A stretch of DNA of 29,574 bases. Origin: CAINVV01 sp964528535 (GTDB lineage: Bacteria > Bacteroidota > Bacteroidia > Bacteroidales > Prolixibacteraceae). The notes below the pieces were generated by a model. It was not told the DNA's origin and made no database searches. It saw nothing but the letters and a program-made list of their open reading frames with translations. Numbering within the stretch: position 1 is the stretch's first letter; every line of letters starts with the position of its first letter. The position numbers were made by a program, and so were the translations under genes. The stretch is taken from positions 1 through 29,574 of the forward strand of contig CAZGSQ010000040.1 of the NCBI GenBank assembly GCA_964528535.1, written 5' to 3'. This document shows, piece by piece, positions 1-7,313 of the stretch.

Positions 1-1
1 G

Positions 2-355
2 TTTGGCTATTTCGGCCTCACCCCTTTTCCCGTCTTTGGGATGTCGCTTCAACTGATGTTCCCTGTCTTCTTCCTGGGGTGCATGGCCTTCCTGATTTCG
101 ACCCTCGTTAAAAACGGAAATGGAACTGCTGTCGTGATGATCCTGATTGGCGTTGCCTTGCTTTTTATGGGCGATGTATTGGGCAACACTGCCTGGAATG
201 TATTTCACAATCCTTACAGTATTCCGCAACGGATGAACGAGATGGTTTGGGCCCAAATCTCTCAGAAGAACCGGATCTTTCTTGGCATCGGCAGCGTGGT
301 CTTTCTGCTCTGGGGGTTGGCAAATCTTCAGAAGAGGGAGAAGTTTCTGAAATAG
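2..355 (+). CDS. C-terminal part of a membrane protein, probably an ABC-2 type permease (truncated by window edge)
   Basis: The reading frame is open from the first bases of the window with no stop before it, so the gene starts upstream and only about 117 C-terminal residues are visible. Two strongly hydrophobic stretches (around window positions 50-110 and 130-185) and a third near the end (about 275-325) look like membrane helices. The chain ends in a short basic tail, LQKREKFLK. The pattern of hydrophobic pair, a loop with NPYSIPQRMNE, a last helix and a basic tail resembles the C-terminus of Bacteroidota ABC-2 type export permeases, but no diagnostic motif is present. An internal ATG at 41 is not needed as a start because the frame continues upstream. 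A hairpin at 418-447 follows 62 bases after the stop. That it is a membrane protein is well supported; the family is an inference. Confidence 0.6.
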   Translation, partial: FGYFGLTPFPVFGMSLQLMFPVFFLGCMAFLISTLVKNGNGTAVVMILIGVALLFMGDVLGNTAWNVFHNPYSIPQRMNEMVWAQISQKNRIFLGIGSVVFLLWGLANLQKREKFLK

Positions 356-417
356 ATGAGAGGATGAGACAATGGAATAATCGGAGTTTATTCAGCGTCT
401 GCTTAAACTGCAAAATA

Positions 418-447
418 GGAAGGGCTATCCGGATGGATGGCCCTTCC
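418..447 (+). terminator. Strong hairpin, probable terminator after the first gene
   Basis: GGAAGGGC pairs with GCCCTTCC. Inside it, ATCC pairs with GGAT across a T-G wobble, giving about 13 pairs closed by a four-base GGAT loop. It lies 62 bases after the stop at 355. No T-tract follows, so it may act in processing or as a weak terminator rather than as a classical intrinsic one. Confidence 0.5.
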
Positions 448-505
448 CATTGAAGTGCCATTGAGCAGGCGACTTAGAGCGTCACCCGCTCAATTGCGTT
501 TCAAT

Positions 506-538
506 GCAGCCCTGTAGGGGCGACATGTTGGTAGAAAA
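506..538. repeat. Possible fragment of a dispersed intergenic Bacteroidota repeat, in the gap 356-655
   Basis: This is the only recognisable item, apart from the hairpin at 418-447, in the 300-base gap before the gene at 656. The stretch contains GTAGGGGCGACATGTTGGTA, a phrase I recall as recurring in intergenic DNA of many Bacteroidota genomes. That recollection is from memory and unverified. No coding frame with a plausible start or composition is visible in the gap. Confidence 0.3.
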
Positions 539-655
539 AGTGCTGCCTGTTTGAACACCCTTCGCGGTAGCCTATTGAAAAAAGCCGGGATCATCATTGA
601 CAACTTTGGTACTGGCTTCAGCTGTGCCAAAAATGTGGCAGAATGATGTAGCTTT

Positions 656-1093
656 ATGGCTCAATATGAACAACCCAATTCTTCAAACCGCCCAATGGTA
701 GATTGCAAGCTAAAAGACAAAATTCTTTTCAAAATTGTTGACGAAAGTCCAGAGATGACATTTGCATTCGACGCAGAAGATTCGGATGAAATATTCGGAT
801 ACAACCCGGAGGTGGTTGGTTCAGTGCTGGACTATTTTGAATCCATCGGATTGATAGACCAGGACAAGTACTTAGAGGGTGGCATTTTACTTGAAATACT
901 GATTCCTGCGCACGATCTGGTAGCCCATGGCGGATTTACCGCGAAAGAAGAATTGCTGACCGGTAACCTGAAGAAACTCTTGCTGGAAATGGAGGCCATA
1001 AAGATCTCAGTTCCCGAGAAAGCGGATACAATTGCCACACTTATCACTGAAATTGCAGCAGGATTGGCTCTTTTCAAGGTAAAGAAGCATTAG
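656..1093 (+). CDS. Uncharacterised 145-residue protein
   Basis: I do not recognise this protein. It has no signal peptide or membrane segment, so it is presumably cytoplasmic. The N-terminal half is acidic, with a predicted helix at about residues 49-62 (NPEVVGSVLDYFESIGLI) followed by short alternating hydrophobic runs (GGILLEILIPAHDL), which could be a small winged-helix-like fold. The C-terminal 45 residues look like two amphipathic helices. ATG 656 is the longest start; an in-frame ATG at 695 (MVDCKL) is a credible alternative because residues 1-13 are polar and low in structure. Neither start has a clear ribosome binding site. The VOC gene begins 22 bases downstream, so the two could be cotranscribed. 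Codon use and base composition match the neighbouring genes. That the frame is coding is likely; the function is unknown. Confidence 0.6.
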   Translation: MAQYEQPNSSNRPMVDCKLKDKILFKIVDESPEMTFAFDAEDSDEIFGYNPEVVGSVLDYFESIGLIDQDKYLEGGILLEILIPAHDLVAHGGFTAKEELLTGNLKKLLLEMEAIKISVPEKADTIATLITEIAAGLALFKVKKH

Positions 1094-1115
1094 AACGACA
1101 ACAAAATTGAATGTC

Positions 1116-1520
1116 ATGATCCTGGAGCATGCCGCCATTTGGACAGCCAACCTCGAAAAAATGAGGGAATTTTACGCACGGTTTTTTAATGGAACGTCGA
1201 GTGATAAATACATCAACCATGCAAAAAAATACGAGAGCTATTTTATAACTTTCGGATCAGGTGCCCGGCTTGAACTGATGACTCGGCCTGACATCCCTGA
1301 CAACCTGAATGATACTGTCTCCTCACAGTACAAAGGGCTCATACACCTGGCTTTTGAGGCAGTCACCAAACAGGAAGTGGATGAAAAAGCAGCTGAATTT
1401 AAAGCAAATGGATTTCGAATTTTGGACGGTCCCAGGACAACAGGTGATGGTTGTTATGAATTTGTAACATTGGATCCCGACAGCAACAGAATTGAGATCA
1501 CGACGAGAGAAATATATTAA
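1116..1520 (+). CDS. VOC (glyoxalase/bleomycin-resistance/dioxygenase fold) family protein
   Basis: A 134-residue protein made of two beta-alpha-beta-beta-beta modules, the single-domain VOC size. The residues that usually bind the divalent metal are all present: His5 (ILEHAAIW), Glu53 (RLELM), His77 (GLIHLAF) and Glu127 (NRIEI). The closing phrase TLDPDSNRIEI is characteristic of the family. I chose ATG 1116 because it places His5 on the first strand; the TTG at 1107 only adds three residues. VOC proteins of this kind include lactoylglutathione lyases and fosfomycin- or toxin-modifying enzymes, and sequence alone does not settle the substrate. It follows the unknown gene at 656 by 22 bases, possibly as a two-gene unit. 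Confidence 0.85.
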   Translation: MILEHAAIWTANLEKMREFYARFFNGTSSDKYINHAKKYESYFITFGSGARLELMTRPDIPDNLNDTVSSQYKGLIHLAFEAVTKQEVDEKAAEFKANGFRILDGPRTTGDGCYEFVTLDPDSNRIEITTREIY

Positions 1521-1855
1521 TTCAACAGATTTGAGGATCGTCAATGCAGGAAGAAAGCTTTAAGGCTACCTTGGGTGTGATTGTATTGAATGTCCAACAA
1601 ACACCTCATCCCTAAGGTATTATGGCTGATCGAATCGTCATGGTTTCTATCAATATCTGATCCCTGACGGATCAGATTTGATGATGCCGGTATATCTATG
1701 AAAATCCGGCGACGCCCAAAATCACCAAATACAGGGTGTTCATTCATTAAATTAATGATCCGGTCCTGCAGCGACGAACAATAAATTTAAAAAAATTGTT
1801 TCCTCTCTTTTAATTGACTCAATTTTTATATCTTAACGACCACAAATCCAACATC
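1521..1855. other. 335-base gene-free stretch with one hairpin
   Basis: No convincing gene is visible on either strand. The only clear structure is the inverted repeat at 1655-1677. The 60 bases before the nitroreductase start are very AT-rich, as expected of a promoter region, but I could not place a clear TTG / TAnnTTTG pair. The rest could be decayed sequence. Confidence 0.5.
1655..1677. terminator. Perfect 9-bp inverted repeat between VOC and nitroreductase genes
   Basis: ATCTGATCC and GGATCAGAT form a perfect 9-bp stem around the five-base loop CTGAC, followed by TTTG. It lies 135 bases after the VOC stop, which is far for a terminator, so an operator-like site is an alternative reading. 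Confidence 0.35.
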
Positions 1856-2494
1856 ATGAAAAAACTGATTGCCGTTGTGTGTTGCACCCTTTTTGCAACC
1901 TCCGTTTGGGCACAGGCCCAAACAATCGTATTGAATCAACCCGAGATGACCAGAGGCCTCACCATCATGAAGACCTTTGCCCAACGATCTTCCCAGGCAA
2001 AATTTGACACCATTGATCTCAAACTTCAGGATCTTTCCGATCTGCTGTGGGCTGCCGATGGTATCAACAGGGCCGACCTCGGCAAACGTACGGCACCCTC
2101 TGCCATGAATTCACAAGATGTTGATGTTTATGTGGTAATGAAAAAGGGGGCTTACCTCTACGATGCAAAGAAACACCAGCTCGACCTGGTCTCATCAGGT
2201 GACTTCAGGCTGCAGGTAGCCGGCAGGCAGGAAAACTTTGCAGGAGCACCGGTATTCTGTGTGCTTGTCTCAGATATTTCGAGGTTTAAATCCGGTGCCG
2301 ACTCCCTGAAACTGCAATGGGCAGCACTGGATGCAGGCATTGTCTCTCAAAATATCGGACTCTTCTGCGCCGGAGTCGGGTTTGCTACGCATCCTCGTGT
2401 TACCATGGACATTCCAAAACTGAAGGAAGTGCTTAAACTGAAGAGTTCACAGTATCTGATGATCAACAACCTGGTAGCCTATAAGAAAGACTGA
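1856..2494 (+). CDS. Exported nitroreductase-fold protein (SagB/ThcOx-like)
   Basis: A 212-residue protein of the FMN-dependent nitroreductase fold. Residues 1-20 form a typical signal peptide (basic start, hydrophobic core, VWAQA cleavage region), so the enzyme is probably periplasmic. The fold shows in RSS at 44-46 (phosphate contact for FMN), the family phrase LLWAADGINR at 63-72, and the helix DAGIVSQNIGLFCAGVG at 159-175. Homologous short proteins are usually annotated nitroreductase or SagB/ThcOx family. They use NAD(P)H or other donors to reduce nitro groups, quinones or azolines; the substrate here is unknown. The frame is open upstream to 1814, but ATG 1856 gives the clean signal peptide. 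Flanking genes run the same way. A REP-like repeat begins 8 bases after the stop. Confidence 0.85.
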   Translation: MKKLIAVVCCTLFATSVWAQAQTIVLNQPEMTRGLTIMKTFAQRSSQAKFDTIDLKLQDLSDLLWAADGINRADLGKRTAPSAMNSQDVDVYVVMKKGAYLYDAKKHQLDLVSSGDFRLQVAGRQENFAGAPVFCVLVSDISRFKSGADSLKLQWAALDAGIVSQNIGLFCAGVGFATHPRVTMDIPKLKEVLKLKSSQYLMINNLVAYKKD

Positions 2495-2502
2495 GGGACT
2501 GG

Positions 2503-2557
2503 GAGCTTGGACTCCCCTGAGCTTGGACTCCCCTGAGCTTGCCGAAGGGCCGAAGGG
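2503..2557. repeat. REP-like repeat: 16-bp direct repeat plus CCCTGAGC...GAAGGG core
   Basis: GAGCTTGGACTCCCCT occurs twice in tandem (2503-2518 and 2519-2534) and runs into the imperfect palindrome CCCTGAGCTTGCCGAAGGG (2531-2549), followed by a duplicated CCGAAGGG. The 29 bases at 2521-2549 match 7072-7100 with two differences, so this is a second copy of the element in the amylase-rhamnosidase gap. It separates the nitroreductase from the hydrolase. Confidence 0.75.
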
Positions 2558-2587
2558 CCGATGGGGGAGAAAGAGGATATCAGGATT

Positions 2588-2619
2588 TCAACAAATCATC
2601 AAATCAACAAATCATCAAT
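2588..2619. repeat. 16-bp word repeated twice just before the hydrolase start
   Basis: TCAACAAATCATCAAA at 2588-2603 is followed directly by TCAACAAATCATCAAT at 2604-2619, with one difference. The second copy ends 9 bases before the ATG at 2629, so the repeat occupies the ribosome-binding region and provides no purine-rich Shine-Dalgarno. Confidence 0.7.
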
Positions 2620-2628
2620 ACCAACAAA

Positions 2629-3552
2629 ATGTATAAATTTTTGAGCTTTCTCATCTGTTGCATGATTTTATCCAACGCTTTTGGGCAGGAACCGCACAAA
2701 GCAAATACGGATCTTATCAAGAGGAAATGGCTGGATCAGGCTTATGCTTCTACCTCATCAGCCCAGAAACTGGATATTTACCTGCCGGACGAAGGAGAGG
2801 GCCCCTTTCCTGTAATCGTTTCCATTCATGGAGGGGCTTTTAAGGCTGGCGATAAGGCCGATGGACAGGTTACTCCCATGCTCGAAGGACTGAAAAGAGG
2901 ATATGCTGTTATCTCTTTGAACTACAGGTTAAGTGGTGAAGCCATCTTTCCAGCACAAATCTTCGATGTAAAAGCTGCTGTCAGATGGATCAGGGCCAAT
3001 GCAAAACAATACAAACTGCATCCTGATAAGGTTGCAGTCTGGGGTGGATCAGCCGGCGGACATCTTTCTGCCCTACTCGGAACATCTGGGGATGTTAAGA
3101 ACCTGGAAGATCTGTCCCAAGGAAATCCACTCCAATCGAGCCGGGTTCAGGCAGTAGTGGATTGGTTTGGCCCGACCGATTTTCTAAAAATGGACGATCA
3201 GCTGAAGGAGAGCAATGTAAAGAATGCCCAGACTCATTTACTTCCCAATTCCCCTGAATCGGAATTGATCGGCAAAAATCTGATTGAAGCCCCCAATCTG
3301 GTAAAGAACGCGAATCCCGAAACCTATGTTTCGAAAGATGATCCTCCATTTTTTATTGAACATGGGAAGATTGACCATCTTGTTCCCTATCAGCAATCTG
3401 TCAACCTTGCGAAAAGTTTGTCATCTGTCATTGGCAAGGACAAGGTAACCTTAGAAATACTTGAAAACAACGACCATGGTGGACCGGGGTTTACCACAAA
3501 ATCCAATTTGGATAAGGTCTTTACTTTCTTAGACAGATACCTTAAGGACTGA
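2629..3552 (+). CDS. Exported alpha/beta hydrolase (esterase/lipase, HGGAF type)
   Basis: A 307-residue protein with a signal peptide at residues 1-19 (FLICCMILSNAFGQ). The mature part is an alpha/beta hydrolase of the hormone-sensitive-lipase/carboxylesterase group. It has the oxyanion-hole motif HGGAF at 67-71, the nucleophile elbow GGSAGG with Ser141, the acid Asp249 in GKIDHLVP, and the base His283 in NDHGG. Family members deacetylate or de-esterify small or carbohydrate-linked esters. Many Bacteroidota relatives sit in polysaccharide loci as acetyl or feruloyl esterases, which the nearby GH13 and GH78 genes make attractive but do not prove. The frame is open to 2539, but that extension is encoded by repeat DNA, and ATG 2629 gives the proper signal peptide. 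It converges on the Nramp gene. Confidence 0.88.
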   Translation: MYKFLSFLICCMILSNAFGQEPHKANTDLIKRKWLDQAYASTSSAQKLDIYLPDEGEGPFPVIVSIHGGAFKAGDKADGQVTPMLEGLKRGYAVISLNYRLSGEAIFPAQIFDVKAAVRWIRANAKQYKLHPDKVAVWGGSAGGHLSALLGTSGDVKNLEDLSQGNPLQSSRVQAVVDWFGPTDFLKMDDQLKESNVKNAQTHLLPNSPESELIGKNLIEAPNLVKNANPETYVSKDDPPFFIEHGKIDHLVPYQQSVNLAKSLSSVIGKDKVTLEILENNDHGGPGFTTKSNLDKVFTFLDRYLKD

Positions 3553-3660
3553 TATTCAATAAATTTACAATAATATTTAGGAGTACAGTAGTTTTTGGAT
3601 TCGCAGAGAAAAGAGAAAAAAATACATTCATCCACTCAAATCTGCATCTGCGCGTCTATC

Positions 3661-3688
3661 TAAAATCCAAAGTCTACAATCCAAAATT
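3661..3688. repeat. 14-bp degenerate direct repeat after the Nramp stop codon
   Basis: TAAAATCCAAAGTC (3661-3674) and TACAATCCAAAATT (3675-3688) differ at three positions. The repeat overlaps the Nramp stop codon and fills the end of the 134-base space between two convergent genes. It belongs to the general pattern of word-like repeats at gene borders in this window. Confidence 0.5.
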
Positions 3689-4958
3689 ACAAGAGGCTAA
3701 TCAGCAGCGCAACATTCAGCATGGTCACTACTGCTCCAATCAAATAGAGTGATATGGCGTTAAATTTACTGTTCTTGTACTTTCCCATCACCTTTTCGCT
3801 GGAGGTGAGGTAAACCTGCACAAAAATGGTGATCGGGAGTTGTATACTGAGCAACATCTGGGAGTAAATCAGGCCATTGAACGGATTTGATATCACAAAA
3901 ATCAGCAAAAGAGCCACCACAAAAGAGATGGCGATTCCAAGTCGGGAGTGGTTGTCCTTGATGTCGTAAGGTTCCTGAAAGATTCCCGAAAAAATAGATC
4001 CTGCAGCCATCCCCGAGGTAATGGTTGAGGCTACTCCCGCGAAAAGCAGCGCAACTGCAAAAACTATCCCCGAATGGATGCCAAGCAACGGGGTAAGCAA
4101 ATCTTGTGCCTGTTGCAGTTCAGTCACTTGAGTGCCTGCCTTAAAAAAAGTTGCTGCGGCTAACAAAATCATGGCGCTGTTGATGGCCCAACCCACCAGC
4201 ATCGAAATCAAAGTATCCAGAAACTCATAATTGAGTTGTTTCTTGATGGTTTTCTCATCCTGAAGGTTCCACTGCCGGCTTTGGATGATCTCACTGTGCA
4301 GGAAGAGGTTGTGCGGCATCACAACGGCTCCCAACACACTCATGATGATCACCATCGATCCTTTTGGAAAGGAGGGAGTCACCCATGAATGGATCGCACT
4401 GTTCCAATCGATCTGTACCAATGTGAGCTCATAAATAAAGGAGAGCCCTATCACCGATACAAATGCGATGATCCATTTTTCAATCATCCGGTACCCGTTG
4501 GTGAAAAGCATGACCATGACGAAGATCTCCACCAGTACCGATCCTGCCCTGATTGGAATATTGAAAAGCATGTTTAATGCGATGGCACCACCCAGTATCT
4601 CGGCCAGTGAAGTGGAGACCGAAGCAAGTACCGCAGAGGTCAGGATGGATTTGGAATAGGCAGGTTTGATGAATTTGGTGGTCGCCTCCGACAGGCAGAG
4701 TCCGGTAGCAATGCCAAGATGCGCTACATTGTGCTGCAACATAATCAGCATAATGGTCGAGAAAGTAACCATCCAAAGCAAAAGATAACCAAAATTGGCA
4801 CCGGCTGCCAGGTTGGAGGCCCAGTTGCCCGGATCAATAAAACCAACAGTCACCAGGAGCCCCGGTCCAAGATATTTGAGAATCTCAAGTCCGCCAAATT
4901 TAGGCCTATAATCCTTGCGATCGATGTTGTCCAAAAAACCAGTTGCCTTCTTGTCCAT
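3687..4958 (-). CDS. Nramp family divalent metal transporter
   Basis: A 423-residue inner-membrane protein with about eleven hydrophobic helices, the usual size of an Nramp (MntH-like) proton-coupled Mn2+/Fe2+ importer. Both signature sites are intact: DPGN at residues 42-45 in TM1 (GFIDPGNWASNLAAG) and MPH at 214-216 in TM6 (VVMPHNLFLHSEI). The methionine in the TM6 motif is the residue that favours transition metals over Ca/Mg in the family, so Mn or Fe is the expected substrate. I chose ATG 4958 (MDKKATG) over the upstream ATG at 5030 because the extra 24 residues run through the promoter region. A TATCTTTG word sits four bases before this ATG. The gene stands alone, convergent with the hydrolase and divergent from the amylase. 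Confidence 0.9.
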   Translation of the reverse strand: MDKKATGFLDNIDRKDYRPKFGGLEILKYLGPGLLVTVGFIDPGNWASNLAAGANFGYLLLWMVTFSTIMLIMLQHNVAHLGIATGLCLSEATTKFIKPAYSKSILTSAVLASVSTSLAEILGGAIALNMLFNIPIRAGSVLVEIFVMVMLFTNGYRMIEKWIIAFVSVIGLSFIYELTLVQIDWNSAIHSWVTPSFPKGSMVIIMSVLGAVVMPHNLFLHSEIIQSRQWNLQDEKTIKKQLNYEFLDTLISMLVGWAINSAMILLAAATFFKAGTQVTELQQAQDLLTPLLGIHSGIVFAVALLFAGVASTITSGMAAGSIFSGIFQEPYDIKDNHSRLGIAISFVVALLLIFVISNPFNGLIYSQMLLSIQLPITIFVQVYLTSSEKVMGKYKNSKFNAISLYLIGAVVTMLNVALLISLL

Positions 4959-4962
4959 CAAA

Positions 4963-4970
4963 CAAAGATA
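4963..4970 (-). promoter_or_regulatory. TATCTTTG, possible -7 element of the Nramp gene
   Basis: On the minus strand this is an exact match to the Bacteroidota -7 consensus TAnnTTTG. It ends only four bases before the chosen ATG, so a transcript from it would be nearly leaderless. No good TTG -33 element is present 19-21 bases upstream, so the match could be fortuitous. Confidence 0.35.
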
Positions 4971-5155
4971 GGAATTTAAGATTGGACCGCTATAAATGAA
5001 ATAACCATAGCAAATTCTTTCTTTTATCACTGATGAATTTTTACCTTTACAACCATTGAGGTAAGCCCTATTTTGGAAACTTGGATGGGCAAAAAGTCAA
5101 ATGGGAACAAATAATCTTTACAAACTGACCATTTTCAAAAACATTATACTGGAAC

Positions 5156-7039
5156 ATGAAAAATTCTGTGAAAACCTTCCTGATATTGGCCATGCTACTG
5201 ACATTTAGCTTCAAAAATGACCCAACGGATCAGAAGTTTCCCCCTAAAAGCAACAACACCGCGCACAAAATGGTCATCTACCAGGTGTTTACCAGACTTT
5301 TCGGAAATACAAATACCACCAACAAACCTTGGGGAACTATCGAAGAGAATGGAGTTGGGAAATTCAGGGATTTTACGCCCAAGGCACTGAAAGAAATCCG
5401 GCAGTTAGGGGTTACACACATTTGGTTCACTGGCGTGCTCCATCACGATGTCATTCGCGACTACACCGCCTACGGCATCTCCAACGATGATCCCGATGTG
5501 GTGAAAGGAAGGGCAGGTTCTCCCTATGCCGTCAAAGATTATTACAATGTCGATCCCGATCTGGCTGTCGACCCTGCAAAGAGGATGGAGGAATTTCAGG
5601 CACTTGTGCAAAGATCGCACGAGCAGGGTCTTAAAGTCATCATCGATATCGTCCCCAACCATGTTGCCAGAAATTACCACTCCATCAGCAAACCGGCTGG
5701 TGTGAAGGATTTCGGCGAGACCGATGATAAATCAGTTGCCTACAAACGGAACAACAATTTCTATTACCTACCGGGAATCGCCTTCCAGGCACCGGTCCTC
5801 GATGAAAAGCCGCTCGGTGGTGAAAACCATCCCCTGGCCGATGGAAAATTTGATGAGAATCCTGCCAAATGGACAGGAAACGGTTCGAGACTGGCCCAAC
5901 CCAAGGCCGACGACTGGTACGAGACTGTAAAGATGAATTATGGCATCAAACCGGATGGCACCAAAGACTTCGACGCCCTTCCAGATGGATACGACAACAA
6001 AACTGTGCTTGACCATTATGCCTACTGGCAAGGCAAAAATGTTCCGGATACCTGGATCAAATTCAAAGACATCTCTCTCTTCTGGCTCAAAAAAGGGGTT
6101 GATGGTTTCAGGTTTGACATTGCGGAACTGGTACCCGTCGAATTTTGGAGTTATCTCAACAGTACCATCAAAAAAGAGTACCCGAAAACTATTCTGGTGG
6201 CTGAAGTGTACAACAACACACTCTTCCGCTCCTTCATCCACAATGGGAAAATGGATTATCTCTACGACAAGGTTGCCTTCTACGATACGCTTAAAAAAGT
6301 GGTACAAGGGAAAGCTCCAGCCAGTCGTCTGGTAAAAGTACAATCGGATCTGGCAGATGTTGAACACCACATGCTTCATTTCCTTGAGAACCACGACGAA
6401 CAGCGACTCGCCAGTCAGCCATTTGCCGGGAGTGCCCTACCGGGAAAGCCCGCCATGGTGGTCTCCGCTACCATTGGGACCTCCCCTACCCTTGTCTATT
6501 TCGGACAGGAAGTTGGTGAGCCGGGAGCCGAGCATGCAGGATTTGGAAAACCAACCAGAACTTCCATTTTTGATTACATCGGAGTACCTGCACACCAGCG
6601 TTGGATGAACGGCGGCCTATTTGACGGAGGAAAACTGTCGAAAGAGGAGAAATCTTTGCGCAATTTTTACAAAATATTGCTCAATTTTACGATATCATCT
6701 CCAGCTTTGATGGGCCAATATGCTGAAATTCAAGGATACAACAAAGAAAATTCGGCACTCTACACCGATAAAATAATCTCATTTGTTCGTTGGAGTGAGG
6801 ACCAAAAACTGATCGTCGTTTCCAGTTTTGATCAGGTTCATACGAACGAATTCGATCTGCTCATCCCTGCCGGCATCATCAAAAAATGGAACCTGAAAGA
6901 AGGACGCTGCAAATTGACCGATCACCTGAACCTTTCAAACAACTATCAGTTAAAAATTGAGAATGGAATTGGCAAGATAAAACTGGCCTTGAAACCTCTC
7001 GATTCTGTTGTTCTTGAAGTGATTGTAGGAAGGGAATAA
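5156..7039 (+). CDS. Exported GH13 alpha-amylase family enzyme
   Basis: A 627-residue protein with a hydrophobic N-terminal signal (residues 4-19, no lipoprotein cysteine), then a (beta/alpha)8 catalytic domain and a short beta-rich C-terminal domain from about residue 530. The conserved GH13 regions appear in order: DIVPNH at 164-169, GFRFDIAE with nucleophile Asp321, LVAEVY with acid/base Glu350, and ENHDEQR with Asp414. The enzyme should act on alpha-glucosidic bonds in the periplasm or outside the cell. Subfamily and exact substrate (starch, maltooligosaccharides or transfer reactions) cannot be read from motifs alone. No susC/susD-like genes flank it, which is unusual for a Bacteroidota secreted glycosidase. 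An AT-rich 197-base region separates it from the divergent Nramp gene; I saw no exact promoter match for it there. Confidence 0.92.
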   Translation: MKNSVKTFLILAMLLTFSFKNDPTDQKFPPKSNNTAHKMVIYQVFTRLFGNTNTTNKPWGTIEENGVGKFRDFTPKALKEIRQLGVTHIWFTGVLHHDVIRDYTAYGISNDDPDVVKGRAGSPYAVKDYYNVDPDLAVDPAKRMEEFQALVQRSHEQGLKVIIDIVPNHVARNYHSISKPAGVKDFGETDDKSVAYKRNNNFYYLPGIAFQAPVLDEKPLGGENHPLADGKFDENPAKWTGNGSRLAQPKADDWYETVKMNYGIKPDGTKDFDALPDGYDNKTVLDHYAYWQGKNVPDTWIKFKDISLFWLKKGVDGFRFDIAELVPVEFWSYLNSTIKKEYPKTILVAEVYNNTLFRSFIHNGKMDYLYDKVAFYDTLKKVVQGKAPASRLVKVQSDLADVEHHMLHFLENHDEQRLASQPFAGSALPGKPAMVVSATIGTSPTLVYFGQEVGEPGAEHAGFGKPTRTSIFDYIGVPAHQRWMNGGLFDGGKLSKEEKSLRNFYKILLNFTISSPALMGQYAEIQGYNKENSALYTDKIISFVRWSEDQKLIVVSSFDQVHTNEFDLLIPAGIIKKWNLKEGRCKLTDHLNLSNNYQLKIENGIGKIKLALKPLDSVVLEVIVGRE

Positions 7040-7081
7040 AGGACTAAGGAAATGGGAGATTGACTCCCTAAACTTGGACTC

Positions 7082-7288
7082 CCCTGAGCTTGTCGAAGGG
7101 TTTTCTTTGTTAGACGATCCATCCGGTCCCTGAGCCTGTCGAAGGGGAGAAGGATCGTATGCTCCTTTTGTTAGACGATCCATCCGGTCCCTGAGCCTGT
7201 CGAAGGGGAGAAGGGTCGTATGCTCCTTTTGCTAGATGATCCATCCGGTCCCTCAGCCTGTCGAAGGGGCGAAGGGTCGAAATTAAGG
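7082..7288. repeat. REP-like array: four CCCTGAGC..GTCGAAGGG cores, three in 61-bp tandem units
   Basis: Imperfect palindromic cores lie at 7082-7100, 7128-7146, 7189-7207 and 7250-7268. The last three sit in units with an exact 61-base period (about 7106-7166, 7167-7227 and 7228-7288). Each unit starts near TTTG(T/C)TAGA and carries GATCCATCCGGTCCC before the core. Units 1 and 2 are almost identical; unit 3 has several changes, including G to C at core position 5. Each core can fold as CCCT/AGGG with an internal G-C pair and, in the first three, tandem G-A mismatches. The array lies wholly between the amylase stop and the rhamnosidase start. Confidence 0.85.
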
Positions 7289-7313
7289 ACTAAGGGACTG
7301 GGATGATTTTGGA

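Noticed and set aside
1541..1747. Minus-strand frame of 68 codons between the VOC and nitroreductase genes
   Set aside because: It runs through the inverted repeat at 1655-1677, has an unlikely protein composition and no supporting start site.
7082..7288. Regularly spaced repeats that might be a CRISPR array
   Set aside because: The material between the cores is itself conserved from unit to unit, so there are no unique spacers, and no cas genes are present. It is a tandem repeat of a REP-like element.
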